This document shows, piece by piece, positions 17,801 through 25,349 of a stretch of 40,050 nucleotides of DNA (the stretch's first letter is position 1; each line of letters opens with the position of its first letter). Below the pieces are notes generated by a model. The model saw only the letters and a program-made list of their open reading frames with translations, ran no database searches and was not told the origin of the DNA. Source of the stretch: Betaproteobacteria bacterium (GTDB lineage: Bacteria > Pseudomonadota > Gammaproteobacteria > Burkholderiales > SG8-41); the NCBI GenBank assembly GCA_016192825.1, contig JACPTK010000001.1:1-40050 (forward strand), given 5' to 3'. The position numbers and the translations under genes were made by a program.

Positions 17801-18797
17801 CAGCCTGTCCGGCAGGGAAATCGACGGCACGGTCACCTGGCAGCCGCAGGGGCGGGGCCGGATCGTCGCGCGGTTGAAGACGCTGACTGTCCCCGCCGCC
17901 GCCCCGGCGGTGGCGCAGGTTCCGGGCGAGCCGGGCACGGACCGGAAGCTTCTCGAGCTGCCGGCGCTTGATATCGTCTCCGAGCAGTTCGTCAACAAGA
18001 ACAAGGCGCTGGGGCGGCTCGAGATCAGTGCGGTGCCCGAGGGGCGCAATTGGCGCATCGAGAAGCTGCGCATCGTGAACCCGGAGTCGACGTTCACTCT
18101 CGACGGCCTGTGGCACGTCAGCCTCTCGCAGCCGCGCACGCAGGTCAGTCTCCGGCTCGAGGCGTCCGACGTCGGCAAGCTGCTCACCCGCCTGGGTTAC
18201 CCCAAGGGCGTGCGGCGCGGCACCTCGAAGCTGGAAGGCGCGCTGTCCTGGAACGGCGCGCCGCACGATATCGATTATCCTTCGCTGTCCGGCAACTTCG
18301 TGCTGGAAGCCGCCAAGGGCCAGTTCGTCAAGCTCGATCCGGGCATCGGCAAGCTGCTCGGCATCCTCAGCCTGCAGGCGCTGCCGCGCCGCATCACGCT
18401 CGATTTCCGGGACGTCTTCAGCGAGGGCTTTTCCTTCGACGAGATCGTCGGCGCGGTCAAGATCAACCGCGGCATCGCGAGTACCGAAAACTTTCGCATG
18501 CAGGGACCGCCCGCGCGGATCACGATGAGCGGCGAGGTGGACCTCGCCCGGGAGTCGCAGAATCTCAGGGTGCGGATCACGCCGCACGTGAGCGACACCC
18601 TGTCCATAGCGGGCGCGATCGTGGGCGGCCCGGTAGCCGGAGTGGCCGCCTTTCTCGCCCAGAAGATGCTGAAGGACCCGCTCGACGAGGCGGCCTCCTA
18701 CGAGTACAACGTGACCGGGACCTGGTCCGAGCCGAGCGTGACCCGCGTCGAGCAAAAGGCCGGGCCGGGCGGCGCGCAGGAGGCGACGGGGCAATGA
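14898..18797 (+). CDS. yhdP: YhdP family AsmA-like envelope protein
   Basis: A 1299-residue protein of the AsmA/TamB-like superfamily (DUF3971). One membrane anchor lies near residues 35-57 (SVLAAGLAFASVVLALRYWIL), followed by IGRIHANWEGLRPHLVLEQVTVYD and a very long beta-rich periplasmic part. In E. coli, YhdP with TamB and YdbH moves phospholipid from the inner to the outer membrane. The length matches the family (about 1266). The start at 14898 is the first ATG after glnE; a GTG at 14949 is an alternative. The stop overlaps the next gene by 4 bases (ATGA). Confidence 0.93.
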   Translation: MRKPLTQYRIFSRLRQNVALRNRLRWLGITTLWAYRILTWSVLAAGLAFASVVLALRYWILPNIENYREDIARVVSERSRQKITIGRIHANWEGLRPHLVLEQVTVYDAAGRPALDLSRVDNTLSWLTLPSLELRFHALDIYRPTLNVRRDARGVISVAGIELTGEAGEGGFADWLLRQRDIEVHDATLVWNDEQRGAPQLELKNVFLHVFTRGSRYRFGLRAVPPRELAAPIDFRGDLRAGTVKSLADWHGRLFLQLDYADIAAWRTWIAFPIEFPRGAGALRAWLSFNRNQLVDAVADVKLADVRTRLAQDLPELDLTELAGRIGWKQSGAGVEVSTSKLALVTSGGLALPPADFVLRLTSGDARRPARGEMQANALELTPLVALADHLPLGNEARKRLAEFSPKGAVYDLAVQWTGDWRDPQGYTIRGRFQNLALNRAGKIPGFNGVSGTLEAGERGGTLSLTSYRTTVQMPLVFRDALEFESLTAQVAWTRSGGETELKLNNISFSNPHLAGTVFGNYRTAGSARGSIDLTGNLTRADARFGSRYIPLVVGKGARDWMDKAFLAGQSSDVTLRVKGNLDEFPFPESKGGVFQVAARVTGGVLHYATGWPNIENIAGDLVFRGKRMDVRARQGTLSGVRLGKVHAEIPDLVRGEEVLNVTGEAEGATSDFFAFIENSPVAGMIDHFTEGWQAQGSGKLALKLSIPLSAAAIGNTRLAGAYQFTGNTVVIAPGLPAVEQAGGQVEFTDSSVRAQNVSGVVLGGPVTIAATTSRDATVRITLQGRVNADGVRRAGGPFWVQHLRGSTDWRAAVNARKRDADVVIESSLQGLAVDLPAPIVKTASELMPLRFERRLIAANQDRLSVSVGEIVSMNLVRGAAGGRAAITHGAVRFGGPAAEPERPGIWVSGTVKSLDADRWLGFFGQGGGETRVDWGGVDLKLGALDLFRRRFDDLAVNAVAQGGRWRASLSGREIDGTVTWQPQGRGRIVARLKTLTVPAAAPAVAQVPGEPGTDRKLLELPALDIVSEQFVNKNKALGRLEISAVPEGRNWRIEKLRIVNPESTFTLDGLWHVSLSQPRTQVSLRLEASDVGKLLTRLGYPKGVRRGTSKLEGALSWNGAPHDIDYPSLSGNFVLEAAKGQFVKLDPGIGKLLGILSLQALPRRITLDFRDVFSEGFSFDEIVGAVKINRGIASTENFRMQGPPARITMSGEVDLARESQNLRVRITPHVSDTLSIAGAIVGGPVAGVAAFLAQKMLKDPLDEAASYEYNVTGTWSEPSVTRVEQKAGPGGAQEATGQ

Positions 18798-19141
18798 TAA
18801 GATTCCTGCCGGCTGCGGCAATCGCTTGGGCGGCGTTTGACGCCGCGGCGCAGACATTCGTCGTACCCCCGGAGCTCTGGGACCGGCCGCGCAGCGGCCG
18901 CGCCGTGCTCGAGCAGCCGGCGATCCGGCAGGCAGTGAATGCCTGGCTCGAGCTGCCGGGCGCGCGCCTGGTCGTCCGACACGGCGCGGGGCAGGAATCG
19001 CTGCTCGCCGCCGAGGAATTGCGTTTCTGGCTTGCGGCGCTCGCGGTCGAGCCCGGGCGCATTGCGCTGCGCGGCGATTTGCAATCCTCCGAGCCATTGC
19101 GAATTGAAGTGGAGAAGGGTGACGGACGTGGAACTAATTGA
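18794..19141 (+). CDS. small secreted protein following yhdP
   Basis: A 115-residue protein whose ATG overlaps the yhdP stop (ATGA), so translation is probably coupled. The first 20 residues (MIRFLPAAAIAWAAFDAAAQ) look like a signal peptide with an A-A-Q cleavage site. The mature part (VPPELWDRPRSGRAVLEQPAIRQAVNAWLELPGARLVVRHGAGQE...) has no domain known to me. The tight coupling suggests a periplasmic role beside YhdP. A large iterated repeat starts a few bases after the stop. Confidence 0.75.
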   Translation: MIRFLPAAAIAWAAFDAAAQTFVVPPELWDRPRSGRAVLEQPAIRQAVNAWLELPGARLVVRHGAGQESLLAAEELRFWLAALAVEPGRIALRGDLQSSEPLRIEVEKGDGRGTN

Positions 19142-19147
19142 GTTAGT

Positions 19148-19320
19148 GGGTCGGGAGTGCGGGAGATCGGGAGAGCGGGAGATCGCAAAACCGAAAAGAC
19201 GGGAGATCGTGAGGTCGGGAAATCGTGAGATCGAAGAGTATTTTCCCTCTTCCGCTCTGACGCTCTCACGCTCTCACGGAATCTGTCGCTCTTACGCTCT
19301 CACGCACTCCCGCTCCCCCG
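19148..19320. repeat. iterated GGGAGATCG array in two facing arms
   Basis: The left arm 19148-19238 contains units GGGAGTGCG, GGGAGATCG, GGGAGAGCG, GTGAGGTCG and GTGAGATCG. The right arm 19245-19320 contains the opposite-strand units CGCTCTCACG and CGCACTCCCG. The arms form a long imperfect inverted repeat that fills the gap between the small secreted protein gene and the nitrilase-family gene. The unit is the same as at 5948-6094 and 30047-30123. Confidence 0.85.
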
Positions 19321-19327
19321 TGTTTTC

Positions 19328-20203
19328 ATGAACGCGGCACGTTCTTCGTTCGGCAAGGCCAAGCCGCACATCGCGAAGTCCGACGTGCAGGGCGCGGTGA
19401 CGCGCATCGCGGCGGTGCAGCTCGCCTCCGGTCCCAACGTCAAGGGCAACCTCCAGGAGGCCGGGCGGCTGATCGAGATGGCGGCCGCGCAGGGCGCGAA
19501 GCTGGTGGCGCTGCCCGAGTACTTCGCGATCATGGGCATGCGCGACCAGGACAAGGTCAAGGCGCGCGAGAAGCCGGGCGAAGGCCCGATCCAGGAATTC
19601 CTGTCGCTGGCCGCGAAGCGGCACGGCATCTGGCTGGTCGGCGGATCCGTGCCGCTGGAGTCCTCGAGCCCGGACAAGGTGCGCAACAGCTGCCTGGTCT
19701 ACGACGAAAAGGGAAAGCTCGCGGCCCGCTACGACAAGATCCATCTCTTCGGCTTCGAGATGGGCCAGGAGCATTACGAGGAAATGCGCACCATCGAGCC
19801 CGGCGACCAGGTGGTGACCGTGGATTCGCCCGTCGGCCGGCTGGGGCTTTCGATCTGCTACGACCTGCGCTTTCCCGAGCTCTACCGGGCGATGAAGCCG
19901 GTGGACATCATCCTCGTGCCCTCGGCATTCACCGAGACCACCGGCAAGGCGCACTGGGAGACGCTGATCCGGGCGCGCGCCATCGAGAACCTCGCCTACG
20001 TGCTCGCCCCGGCGCAGGGCGGTTATCACCTGAACGGGCGCGAGACCCACGGCGACAGCATGATCGTGGATCCCTGGGGGGTGGTGCTCGACCGCCTGCC
20101 GCGAGGCTCGGGCGTGGTCGTCGCCGGGGTCAACCTGCAGCACTTGCACAACCTGCGGCAAAGCCTGCCGGCGCTCACGCACAGAACCCTGCATCGCTGC
20201 TGA
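19328..20203 (+). CDS. nitrilase-family carbon-nitrogen hydrolase
   Basis: A 291-residue cytoplasmic hydrolase of the carbon-nitrogen hydrolase superfamily, Nit1/Nit2-like. The catalytic Glu-Lys-Cys triad is visible: E64 in ALPEYF, K137 in RYDKIHLF and C177 in SICYDLRFPELYR. Enzymes of this branch repair metabolites, hydrolysing deaminated glutathione or omega-amides such as 2-oxoglutaramate; which one applies here cannot be read from sequence. A shorter start near residue 24 (before TRIAAVQLASG) would match the family better, because the first ~23 residues are not conserved. The yhdP / nitrilase / tldD order is typical of betaproteobacteria. Confidence 0.9.
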   Translation: MNAARSSFGKAKPHIAKSDVQGAVTRIAAVQLASGPNVKGNLQEAGRLIEMAAAQGAKLVALPEYFAIMGMRDQDKVKAREKPGEGPIQEFLSLAAKRHGIWLVGGSVPLESSSPDKVRNSCLVYDEKGKLAARYDKIHLFGFEMGQEHYEEMRTIEPGDQVVTVDSPVGRLGLSICYDLRFPELYRAMKPVDIILVPSAFTETTGKAHWETLIRARAIENLAYVLAPAQGGYHLNGRETHGDSMIVDPWGVVLDRLPRGSGVVVAGVNLQHLHNLRQSLPALTHRTLHRC

Positions 20204-20210
20204 AAGGCCT

Positions 20211-20297
20211 GCGGCGATGCGGGATACGGGATGCGGGATACGGGATGAGAGTCTTGAGTTTTATCTCGTATCTCGAATCGCGCATCTCGTATCTGCC
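20211..20297. repeat. iterated GGGATACGGGATGCG array in two facing arms
   Basis: The left arm 20211-20246 (GCGATGCGGGATACGGGATG...) and right arm 20262-20297 (TATCTCGTATCTCGAATCGC...) form an imperfect inverted repeat just after the nitrilase-family gene. The same unit, on one arm only, occurs at 34700-34760. It could act as a 3' mRNA hairpin. Confidence 0.8.
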
Positions 20298-20356
20298 GTT
20301 CTGGCTGATGTGAGCTTGCAAACCATTCCCACAGTCTCCAGTTATACTGAACGTCC

Positions 20357-21832
20357 ATGAAACCCGAAAACCTGCAGGAAACCCGTGTCCTCGAGCGTGA
20401 GACGTCGTTCGCCACGGCGAACGAGGTATTGCTCGCGCCGTACGCGCTGGACGCGAACCGGCTCGACACCGTGTTCGGCGAGATCCTGGCGCACCGGGTG
20501 GACTACGCCGACCTGTATTTCCAGTACACGCGCAGCGAGTCCTGGAGCCTGGAGGAGGGCATCGTCAAGTCCGGCAGCTTCAACATCGAGCAGGGCGTGG
20601 GGGTGCGCGCGGTGAGCGGTGAGAAGACCGCTTTCGCTTATTCCGACGACATCAGCCTGACCGCGCTGGAAGCCGCGGCCCGCGCCACTCGGGCGATCGC
20701 GCGCCAGGGCCGGAGCGGGCGGACCCAGGTGGCCAGGCGCGCGGCGGGGCACAATCTCTACACGCCGCACGATCCGATCGCGAGCCTGCAGGACCCGGTG
20801 AAAGTGGCGCTGCTCGAGCGCGTCGAGCGCCACGCGCGCGCTCTCGATCCGCGCGTGACGCAGGTGATGGCCTGGCTTGCGGGCGAGTATGAAGTGGTGC
20901 TGGTGGCCCGTTCGGACGGCGTGCTCGCGGCCGACGTGCGGCCGCTCACCCGGCTGTCGCTCCAGGTGATCGTCGAAGCCAGTGGCCGGCGCGAGCAGGG
21001 CAGCTCGGGCGGGGGCGGGCGCTTCGACTACGCTTACTTCTCCGACGACGTGCTCAGGGATTACGCCAAGAAGGCGGTCGACCAGGCGCTGGTCAACCTC
21101 GAGGCGCGACCGGCGCCGGCGGGCGCCATGACGGTGGTGCTCGGCGCGGGCTGGCCGGGGGTGTTGCTGCACGAGGCGATCGGCCACGGGCTGGAAGGCG
21201 ATTTCAACCGCAAGGGCACGTCCGCATTCAGCGGGCGCATCGGCGAGCGGGTGGCGGCGCCCGGGGTCACCGTGGTGGACGACGGCACGATCGCGCGCCG
21301 GCGCGGTTCGCTCAACGTGGACGACGAGGGCCACCCCACGCAATGCAACGTGCTGATCGAGAACGGCGTGCTGAAGGGCTACATGCAGGACAGCCTCAAT
21401 GCGCGCCTGATGAAAGTCCCGCCCACCGGCAACGGCCGGCGCGAGTCGTACGCGCACATCCCGATGCCGCGCATGACCAACACCTACATGCTGAACGGCG
21501 ACAGGCCGCGCGAGGAGATCATCGCTTCCGTGAAGAACGGCATCTATGCCGTCAACTTCGGCGGCGGCCAGGTGGACATCACCAGCGGCAAGTTCGTGTT
21601 CTCCGCTTCCGAGGCTTACGTGATCGAGGACGGCAAGCTCGCCTATCCCGTCAGAGGTGCGACGCTCATCGGCAACGGGCCGGACGCGCTCACGCGCGTG
21701 GCGCTGATCGGCAACGACATGGCGCTCGACCCGGGCGTGGGCACCTGCGGCAAGGAAGGCCAGAGCGTGCCGGTTGGGGTGGGCCAGCCCACCATGCGCA
21801 TCGACGGGCTCACGGTTGGCGGCACCGCCTAG
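20357..21832 (+). CDS. tldD: metalloprotease TldD
   Basis: A 491-residue zinc metalloprotease subunit. TldD and TldE form a heterodimer that degrades unfolded peptides and matures microcin B17 in E. coli. The catalytic HExxxH is present as H272-E273-x3-H277 ([12 protein letters not shown]). Other family marks are [20 protein letters not shown] near residue 48, [19 protein letters not shown], and the C-terminal [28 protein letters not shown]. No tldE is in the window. A TATACT sequence (20343-20348) lies close to the start, but no -35 box at good spacing was found. The stop codon abuts a REP-like dyad. Confidence 0.96.
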   Translation: MKPENLQETRVLERETSFATANEVLLAPYALDANRLDTVFGEILAHRVDYADLYFQYTRSESWSLEEGIVKSGSFNIEQGVGVRAVSGEKTAFAYSDDISLTALEAAARATRAIARQGRSGRTQVARRAAGHNLYTPHDPIASLQDPVKVALLERVERHARALDPRVTQVMAWLAGEYEVVLVARSDGVLAADVRPLTRLSLQVIVEASGRREQGSSGGGGRFDYAYFSDDVLRDYAKKAVDQALVNLEARPAPAGAMTVVLGAGWPGVLLHEAIGHGLEGDFNRKGTSAFSGRIGERVAAPGVTVVDDGTIARRRGSLNVDDEGHPTQCNVLIENGVLKGYMQDSLNARLMKVPPTGNGRRESYAHIPMPRMTNTYMLNGDRPREEIIASVKNGIYAVNFGGGQVDITSGKFVFSASEAYVIEDGKLAYPVRGATLIGNGPDALTRVALIGNDMALDPGVGTCGKEGQSVPVGVGQPTMRIDGLTVGGTA

Positions 21833-21916
21833 CAGTGTGTCGGACTTCGGGTTGCCCACGGGTTTTCGCAGGCCGCCGCCATCCTGATCTGCGGTGCCGG
21901 CGGGCGACACACTGCT
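21831..21916. repeat. REP-like dyad after tldD
   Basis: AGCAGTGTGTCG (21831-21842) pairs perfectly with CGACACACTGCT (21905-21916), enclosing a 62-base GC-rich loop. It starts at the tldD stop codon. The GTGTCGGAC sequence at the left arm matches the REP-like core of this window. It may stabilise or end the tldD mRNA. Confidence 0.75.
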
Positions 21917-22004
21917 GAATGGAACGACTGGTTAGAAGAAGCGCCAATCCGGCGCCACTCGTTTTTTTTCAATCACAATTCACCCATCACACTTTTGGGC
22001 GTGC

Positions 22005-22035
22005 TTGGCTTCGCGCCTTCGCATCCTGCTATAAT
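22005..22035 (+). promoter_or_regulatory. possible sigma-70 promoter for aroG
   Basis: A perfect TATAAT lies at 22030-22035, with a weak TTGGCT at 22005-22010; the 19-base spacer is longer than optimal. It is 28 bases upstream of the DAHP synthase ATG, which fits a short leader. Confidence 0.5.
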
Positions 22036-22062
22036 GCTTTGATTTATTGAGCGATTGGCAAG

Positions 22063-23133
22063 ATGCCCTACCGTACCGACGACATCCGGATCAAGGAGAT
22101 CAAGGAGCTCGTGCCGCCCTCGCACGTGCTGCGCGAGTTTCCCAATTCCGAGAAGGCCGCCAGGACGACCTACGAGACCCGGCAGGCCATCCACCGCATC
22201 CTGCACGGCGCGGACGACCGGCTGCTGGTGATCGTCGGGCCGTGCTCGATCCACGACGTGAAGGCGGCCAAGGATTACGCGGGGCGGCTCAAGCGCGAAC
22301 GGGAGCGGCTCGCCGAAGACCTGCTGGTGGTGATGCGGGTGTACTTCGAGAAGCCGCGCACGACGGTAGGTTGGAAGGGCCTCATCAACGACCCGAACCT
22401 CGACGGCAGCTTCCGCATCAACGACGGGCTGCGCGTTGCGCGCCGGCTGCTGCTGGACCTCGACGAGATGGGCGTGCCGGTCGGGTGCGAGTTTCTCGAC
22501 ATGATCACGCCGCAGTACATCGCCGATCTGGTGGCATGGGGCGCGATCGGCGCGCGCACGACCGAATCGCAGATTCACCGCGAGCTCGCCTCGGGCCTCT
22601 CTTGCCCCGTGGGGTTCAAGAACGGCACCGACGGCAACGTGAAGATCGCTGTCGACGCGATCCGCGCCGCGCAGGCGCCGCACCATTTCCTGTCGGTGAC
22701 CAAGGCCGGGCACAGCGCGATCGTCCACACGGCCGGCAACGAGGACTGCCACGTCATCCTGCGCGGCGGGAACCGGCCGAACTACGATGCGGCCAGCGTG
22801 GACGCGGCTGCAAGGAACCTGGCCGAAGCCGGGATTCCCGCGCGGCTCATGATCGACTTCAGCCATGGCAATTCGAGCAAGAAGCCGGAGAAGCAGATGG
22901 ACGTCGCGCGGGACGTGGCGGCGCAGGTCGCCGGGGGCGACGCGCGCATCTTCGGCGCGATGGTCGAGAGCCACCTCAAGGCCGGCCGGCAGGACCTGCT
23001 GCCGGGCAAGGATCTCGTGTACGGGATGAGCATCACCGACGGGTGCATCGGCTGGGAGGACAGCAGGAAGCTCCTCGGCGGGCTTGCGGACGCCGTGCGG
23101 CAGCGGCGCCTCAAGGCCCAGCAGGCCGAATAA
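22063..23133 (+). CDS. aroG: class I DAHP synthase (AroG type)
   Basis: A 356-residue 3-deoxy-7-phosphoheptulonate synthase. It condenses PEP and erythrose 4-phosphate in the first step of the shikimate pathway in the cytoplasm. Family marks: VGPCSIHDVKAAKDYA, MRVYFEKPRTTVGWKGLINDP, GCEFLDMITPQY, GARTTESQIHRELASGLSCPVGFKNGTDG and the late DFSHGNSSK. The length equals the E. coli AroF/AroG/AroH group, whose members are feedback-inhibited by aromatic amino acids. Which amino acid inhibits this one cannot be read; the AroG label is by general resemblance. The stop is followed by an iterated GTGAATGG repeat. Confidence 0.94.
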   Translation: MPYRTDDIRIKEIKELVPPSHVLREFPNSEKAARTTYETRQAIHRILHGADDRLLVIVGPCSIHDVKAAKDYAGRLKRERERLAEDLLVVMRVYFEKPRTTVGWKGLINDPNLDGSFRINDGLRVARRLLLDLDEMGVPVGCEFLDMITPQYIADLVAWGAIGARTTESQIHRELASGLSCPVGFKNGTDGNVKIAVDAIRAAQAPHHFLSVTKAGHSAIVHTAGNEDCHVILRGGNRPNYDAASVDAAARNLAEAGIPARLMIDFSHGNSSKKPEKQMDVARDVAAQVAGGDARIFGAMVESHLKAGRQDLLPGKDLVYGMSITDGCIGWEDSRKLLGGLADAVRQRRLKAQQAE

Positions 23134-23137
23134 AGGC

Positions 23138-23236
23138 CGTGAATGGTGAATGGTGAATAGTGATTGGACTGAACCGGACGACGCAAACGATTTGCCAGGC
23201 TGCCGCTTTTGTCCACTCACCACTCACCAATCACGA
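23138..23236. repeat. iterated GTGAATG array in two facing arms
   Basis: The left arm 23138-23167 (GTGAATGGTGAATGGTGAAT...) and the right arm 23214-23236 (CCACTCACCACTCACCAATC...) are imperfect reverse complements over about 22 bases. They lie just after the DAHP synthase gene. A single-arm relative, GTGACTCGTGGCTCGTGACT, is at 23893-23927. Confidence 0.8.
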
Positions 23237-23326
23237 CCCACGCATTTGGGGAAATTAGCGGCGGCGGTGAGGGTGTTATATAGTGTGCCGATTCGAGGCC
23301 GTATCTGAGCGGGACGGGACGGCGGC

Positions 23327-23872
23327 ATGGCGCAGGCGGGAAATGAAGCGGAAGGCGTTCAAGGCTACCTGCAGCACTTCGAGCGGGTCGGCAAGGGCAC
23401 GGCGATCACCGACGAGATCTTCGGCCTGGTCGGCAAGTCGCCGTTCTTTGCGGAGTTTTCGCGGGAGGACATCTCGGTCCTGGCCGGATACATGGATGTC
23501 TTCCGCGCGCAGCCCGGCGAGACGATCATCCGCGAAAACGACGGCGGCGATTTCATGCTCCTCATCATCGAGGGCGCCGTGGACATCTTCAAGCGCAACA
23601 TGCGCGGGGAGCAGCATCACATGACCAGCGTCGACCCGGGCATGACTCTGGGCGAAATGTCCATGATCGACGGCGAGCCGCGCTTCGCGACCTGCGTTGC
23701 GACCGAGCCCACCGTGTTCGCCGTGCTTCACCGCGACGACATGGCGAAGATCATCCTCGATCATCCCAGCCTGGGCTCGAAGATCCTGGTCAAGCTGGTC
23801 TCCATGCTCTCCGCGCGGCTGCGCCAGACCAGCGCCAAGCTGCTGCAGTACATGGAGCGCGGCGTGGTCTAG
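23327..23872 (+). CDS. stand-alone cyclic-nucleotide-binding protein
   Basis: A 181-residue protein with a CRP-type cNMP-binding domain at about residues 35-150. The phosphate-binding cassette is visible as LGEMSMIDGEPRFATC, with the glutamate and arginine that contact cAMP. After the domain comes a helix (ILVKLVSMLSARLRQTSAKLLQYME) but no helix-turn-helix, so it is not a transcription factor of the CRP kind. It may be a regulatory subunit or scaffold answering the class III cyclase at 10726; that link is inference. Confidence 0.85.
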   Translation: MAQAGNEAEGVQGYLQHFERVGKGTAITDEIFGLVGKSPFFAEFSREDISVLAGYMDVFRAQPGETIIRENDGGDFMLLIIEGAVDIFKRNMRGEQHHMTSVDPGMTLGEMSMIDGEPRFATCVATEPTVFAVLHRDDMAKIILDHPSLGSKILVKLVSMLSARLRQTSAKLLQYMERGVV

Positions 23873-23917
23873 CGCCGTGCGCGAAGCGCACGGCTGGTGA
23901 CTCGTGGCTCGTGACTC

Positions 23918-24880
23918 GTGACTGGTGTGGGCGGCTTCTGCCGCGTCCCCTATCTCGCTTTGCATTCCCTGATCGCTGGTCGGTTGCGCTTACCGGCGCT
24001 TGTCTGCGGTTGCATAGTTCTTGCGTCTGCAAGCGCGGCGCCGCCGGTTACCGTTGTCGATGATCGCGGCAGGGTGGTAACGCTCGCGCGGCCGGCGCAG
24101 CGCATCGTTTCGCTCGCGCCCAGCCTGGCGGAGGCCGCTTTCGCGGCGGGCGCGGGCGCGCGGCTGGTCGGTGTCGCGCGTTTCAGCGATTCGCCGCCGG
24201 CGGCGCGCGGCATCCCGCGGATCGGCGACGCCGTGCGGGTGGATTTCGAGCGCATCGTCGCGCTCAGGCCCGACCTGATCCTCGCCTGGCGGAGCGGCAA
24301 TTCTGCCGCGGACGTCGAACGCCTGGAGGGGCTCGGCTATGCCGCCTACGTCAGCGAGCCGCGGCGGCTCGGCGACATTCCGCGCCAGCTGCGCGCGATC
24401 GGCGTGCTCGCCGGAACGGCCGCGGAGGCGGAAAAGGCGGCCGCTGCCTTCGAGCGGGAGATCGGGGCGTTGCGCGGTCGCTTCTCCGGCGCGCGCAGGG
24501 TGCGCGTGTTCTACGAAATCTGGCGCAAGCCGCTCATGACGGTGAACGGCGCGCACCTGATCAGCGACGTGATCGCGCTGTGCGGCGGGGAGAATGTATT
24601 TGCGGATGTCTCCCAGTTGACGCCGACGGTTTCGCTGGAGGCGGTGATCGCGGCCAGGCCCGAGGCGGTGCTGGGCGGCGGATCGGCGGGCGGCGAGAAG
24701 GCGTTCACCGCCGGGTGGCGCGCCTCGGCGGTGCAGCCGCTGCGCGATTTGCCGGTGTACTACATCAACCCGGACCGGATCCAGCAGGCGACGCCGCGGA
24801 TCGTGGAAGGCGCTCGCGCGGTCTGCGCCGCGCTGGAGAAGGTCCGAACGAGTCGCCGGGACGCCGGGAAGGGCAATTAG
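23918..24880 (+). CDS. btuF: BtuF-like cobalamin-binding periplasmic protein
   Basis: A class III (BtuF/FhuD-type) substrate-binding protein of up to 320 residues. The core TVVDDRGRVVTLARPAQRIVSLAPSLAEAAFAAGAGARLVGV and the two-lobed pattern with LRPDLILAWRSGN fit vitamin B12-binding BtuF. A hydrophobic leader (LPALVCGCIVLASASAAP) directs export. The start is uncertain: the GTG at 23918 lies in an iterated GTGACT repeat, and a TTG at 23984 would give a shorter leader. No btuC, btuD or btuB is nearby. A PduO adenosyltransferase gene at 30134 is another B12-related gene in the window. No B12 riboswitch was recognised. Confidence 0.82.
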   Translation: MTGVGGFCRVPYLALHSLIAGRLRLPALVCGCIVLASASAAPPVTVVDDRGRVVTLARPAQRIVSLAPSLAEAAFAAGAGARLVGVARFSDSPPAARGIPRIGDAVRVDFERIVALRPDLILAWRSGNSAADVERLEGLGYAAYVSEPRRLGDIPRQLRAIGVLAGTAAEAEKAAAAFEREIGALRGRFSGARRVRVFYEIWRKPLMTVNGAHLISDVIALCGGENVFADVSQLTPTVSLEAVIAARPEAVLGGGSAGGEKAFTAGWRASAVQPLRDLPVYYINPDRIQQATPRIVEGARAVCAALEKVRTSRRDAGKGN

Positions 24881-24882
24881 AC

Positions 24883-24907
24883 TTAACAGGATTTACAGGA
24901 TTCACAG
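24883..24907 (+). repeat. iterated ACAGGATT array, single arm
   Basis: TTAACAGGATTTACAGGATT plus CACAG lies directly after the BtuF-like gene. It has the same unit as the facing arms at 29371-29396 and 29441-29470 and the single arm at 28014-28033. Confidence 0.75.
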
Positions 24908-25083
24908 AAACGGGATTAGGCCCCGCCCTCGATGAACTTGAGTTTGGCGATCCAGTTGCGCTGCCTTCGCGCGAGGCGGGAATCCGTCCCTTCGCCATCG
25001 AAGCTTGCGGGCGAGCGGCGAAGGAGCGATGGCTCAACGCCTTCGAACGCGTTGACGCTGACAACCGCGTAATGGAGAAAAAC

Positions 25084-25209
25084 GGGGTCAGGCTTGGCTA
25101 ATTGGGAAAAATGGGGTCAGGCTTGGCTAATTGCATAAGCAAGAAAAACGGCGGAAAAATGGGGTCGGCGGAAAAATGGCGGAAAAATGGGGTCAGGCTT
25201 GGCTAATTG
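25084..25209 (+). repeat. three direct copies of GGGGTCAGGCTTGGCTAATT
   Basis: The copies start at 25084, 25113 and 25189; the last two are followed by GCATAA, and a degenerate GGGGTC lies at 25161. They are separated by A-rich GGCGGAAAAAT words. The GGGGTCA head also begins the inverted repeats that bound the neighbouring RAYT, so they are probably related end sequences left by earlier events. Confidence 0.8.
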
Positions 25210-25327
25210 CATAAAGGTGCCGATCGAGGGCTTTGGCGAAAGTGGAGGACTTTCGCGAGCGTTCCTCGATACGGGAGCGAGCATGGCTGAGGGTAGAGAT
25301 GTCGCGCCCGAAGCGCTGGGCGAGTGT

Positions 25328-25349
25328 GGGTCAACGCTTTATCTTATAG
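25328..25349 (+). repeat. left inverted repeat of RAYT element
   Basis: This 22-base sequence, beginning GGGTCAACGCTTTA, matches the reverse complement of 26282-26303 at 21 of 22 positions. It overlaps the last codons of the transposase. Confidence 0.88.

Larger units (their letters stand above)
24881..25327. other. gene-free stretch with direct repeats beside a RAYT
   Basis: It begins with an iterated AGGATTTAC/AGGATTCAC array (24883-24907). It then carries DNA without a recognisable gene, although an open frame around 24910-25100 encodes a segment that could be the remnant of some protein. The right half (25084-25209) holds three copies of GGGGTCAGGCTTGGCTAATT. It is probably debris around the RAYT element that follows. 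Confidence 0.55.

Noticed and set aside
16419-19097. Very long minus-strand open frame of 892 codons opposite yhdP
   Set aside because: Composition is rich in Arg, Ala and His without a domain; it is a shadow of a GC-rich gene. The same holds for the long frames opposite glnE (13027-14766), tcuA (6190-7788) and waaF (7463-9166).
23873-23984. B12 riboswitch before the BtuF-like gene
   Set aside because: The space is short and filled by iterated GTGACT units; no B12-box-like sequence was seen. The same was true upstream of the adenosyltransferase gene.
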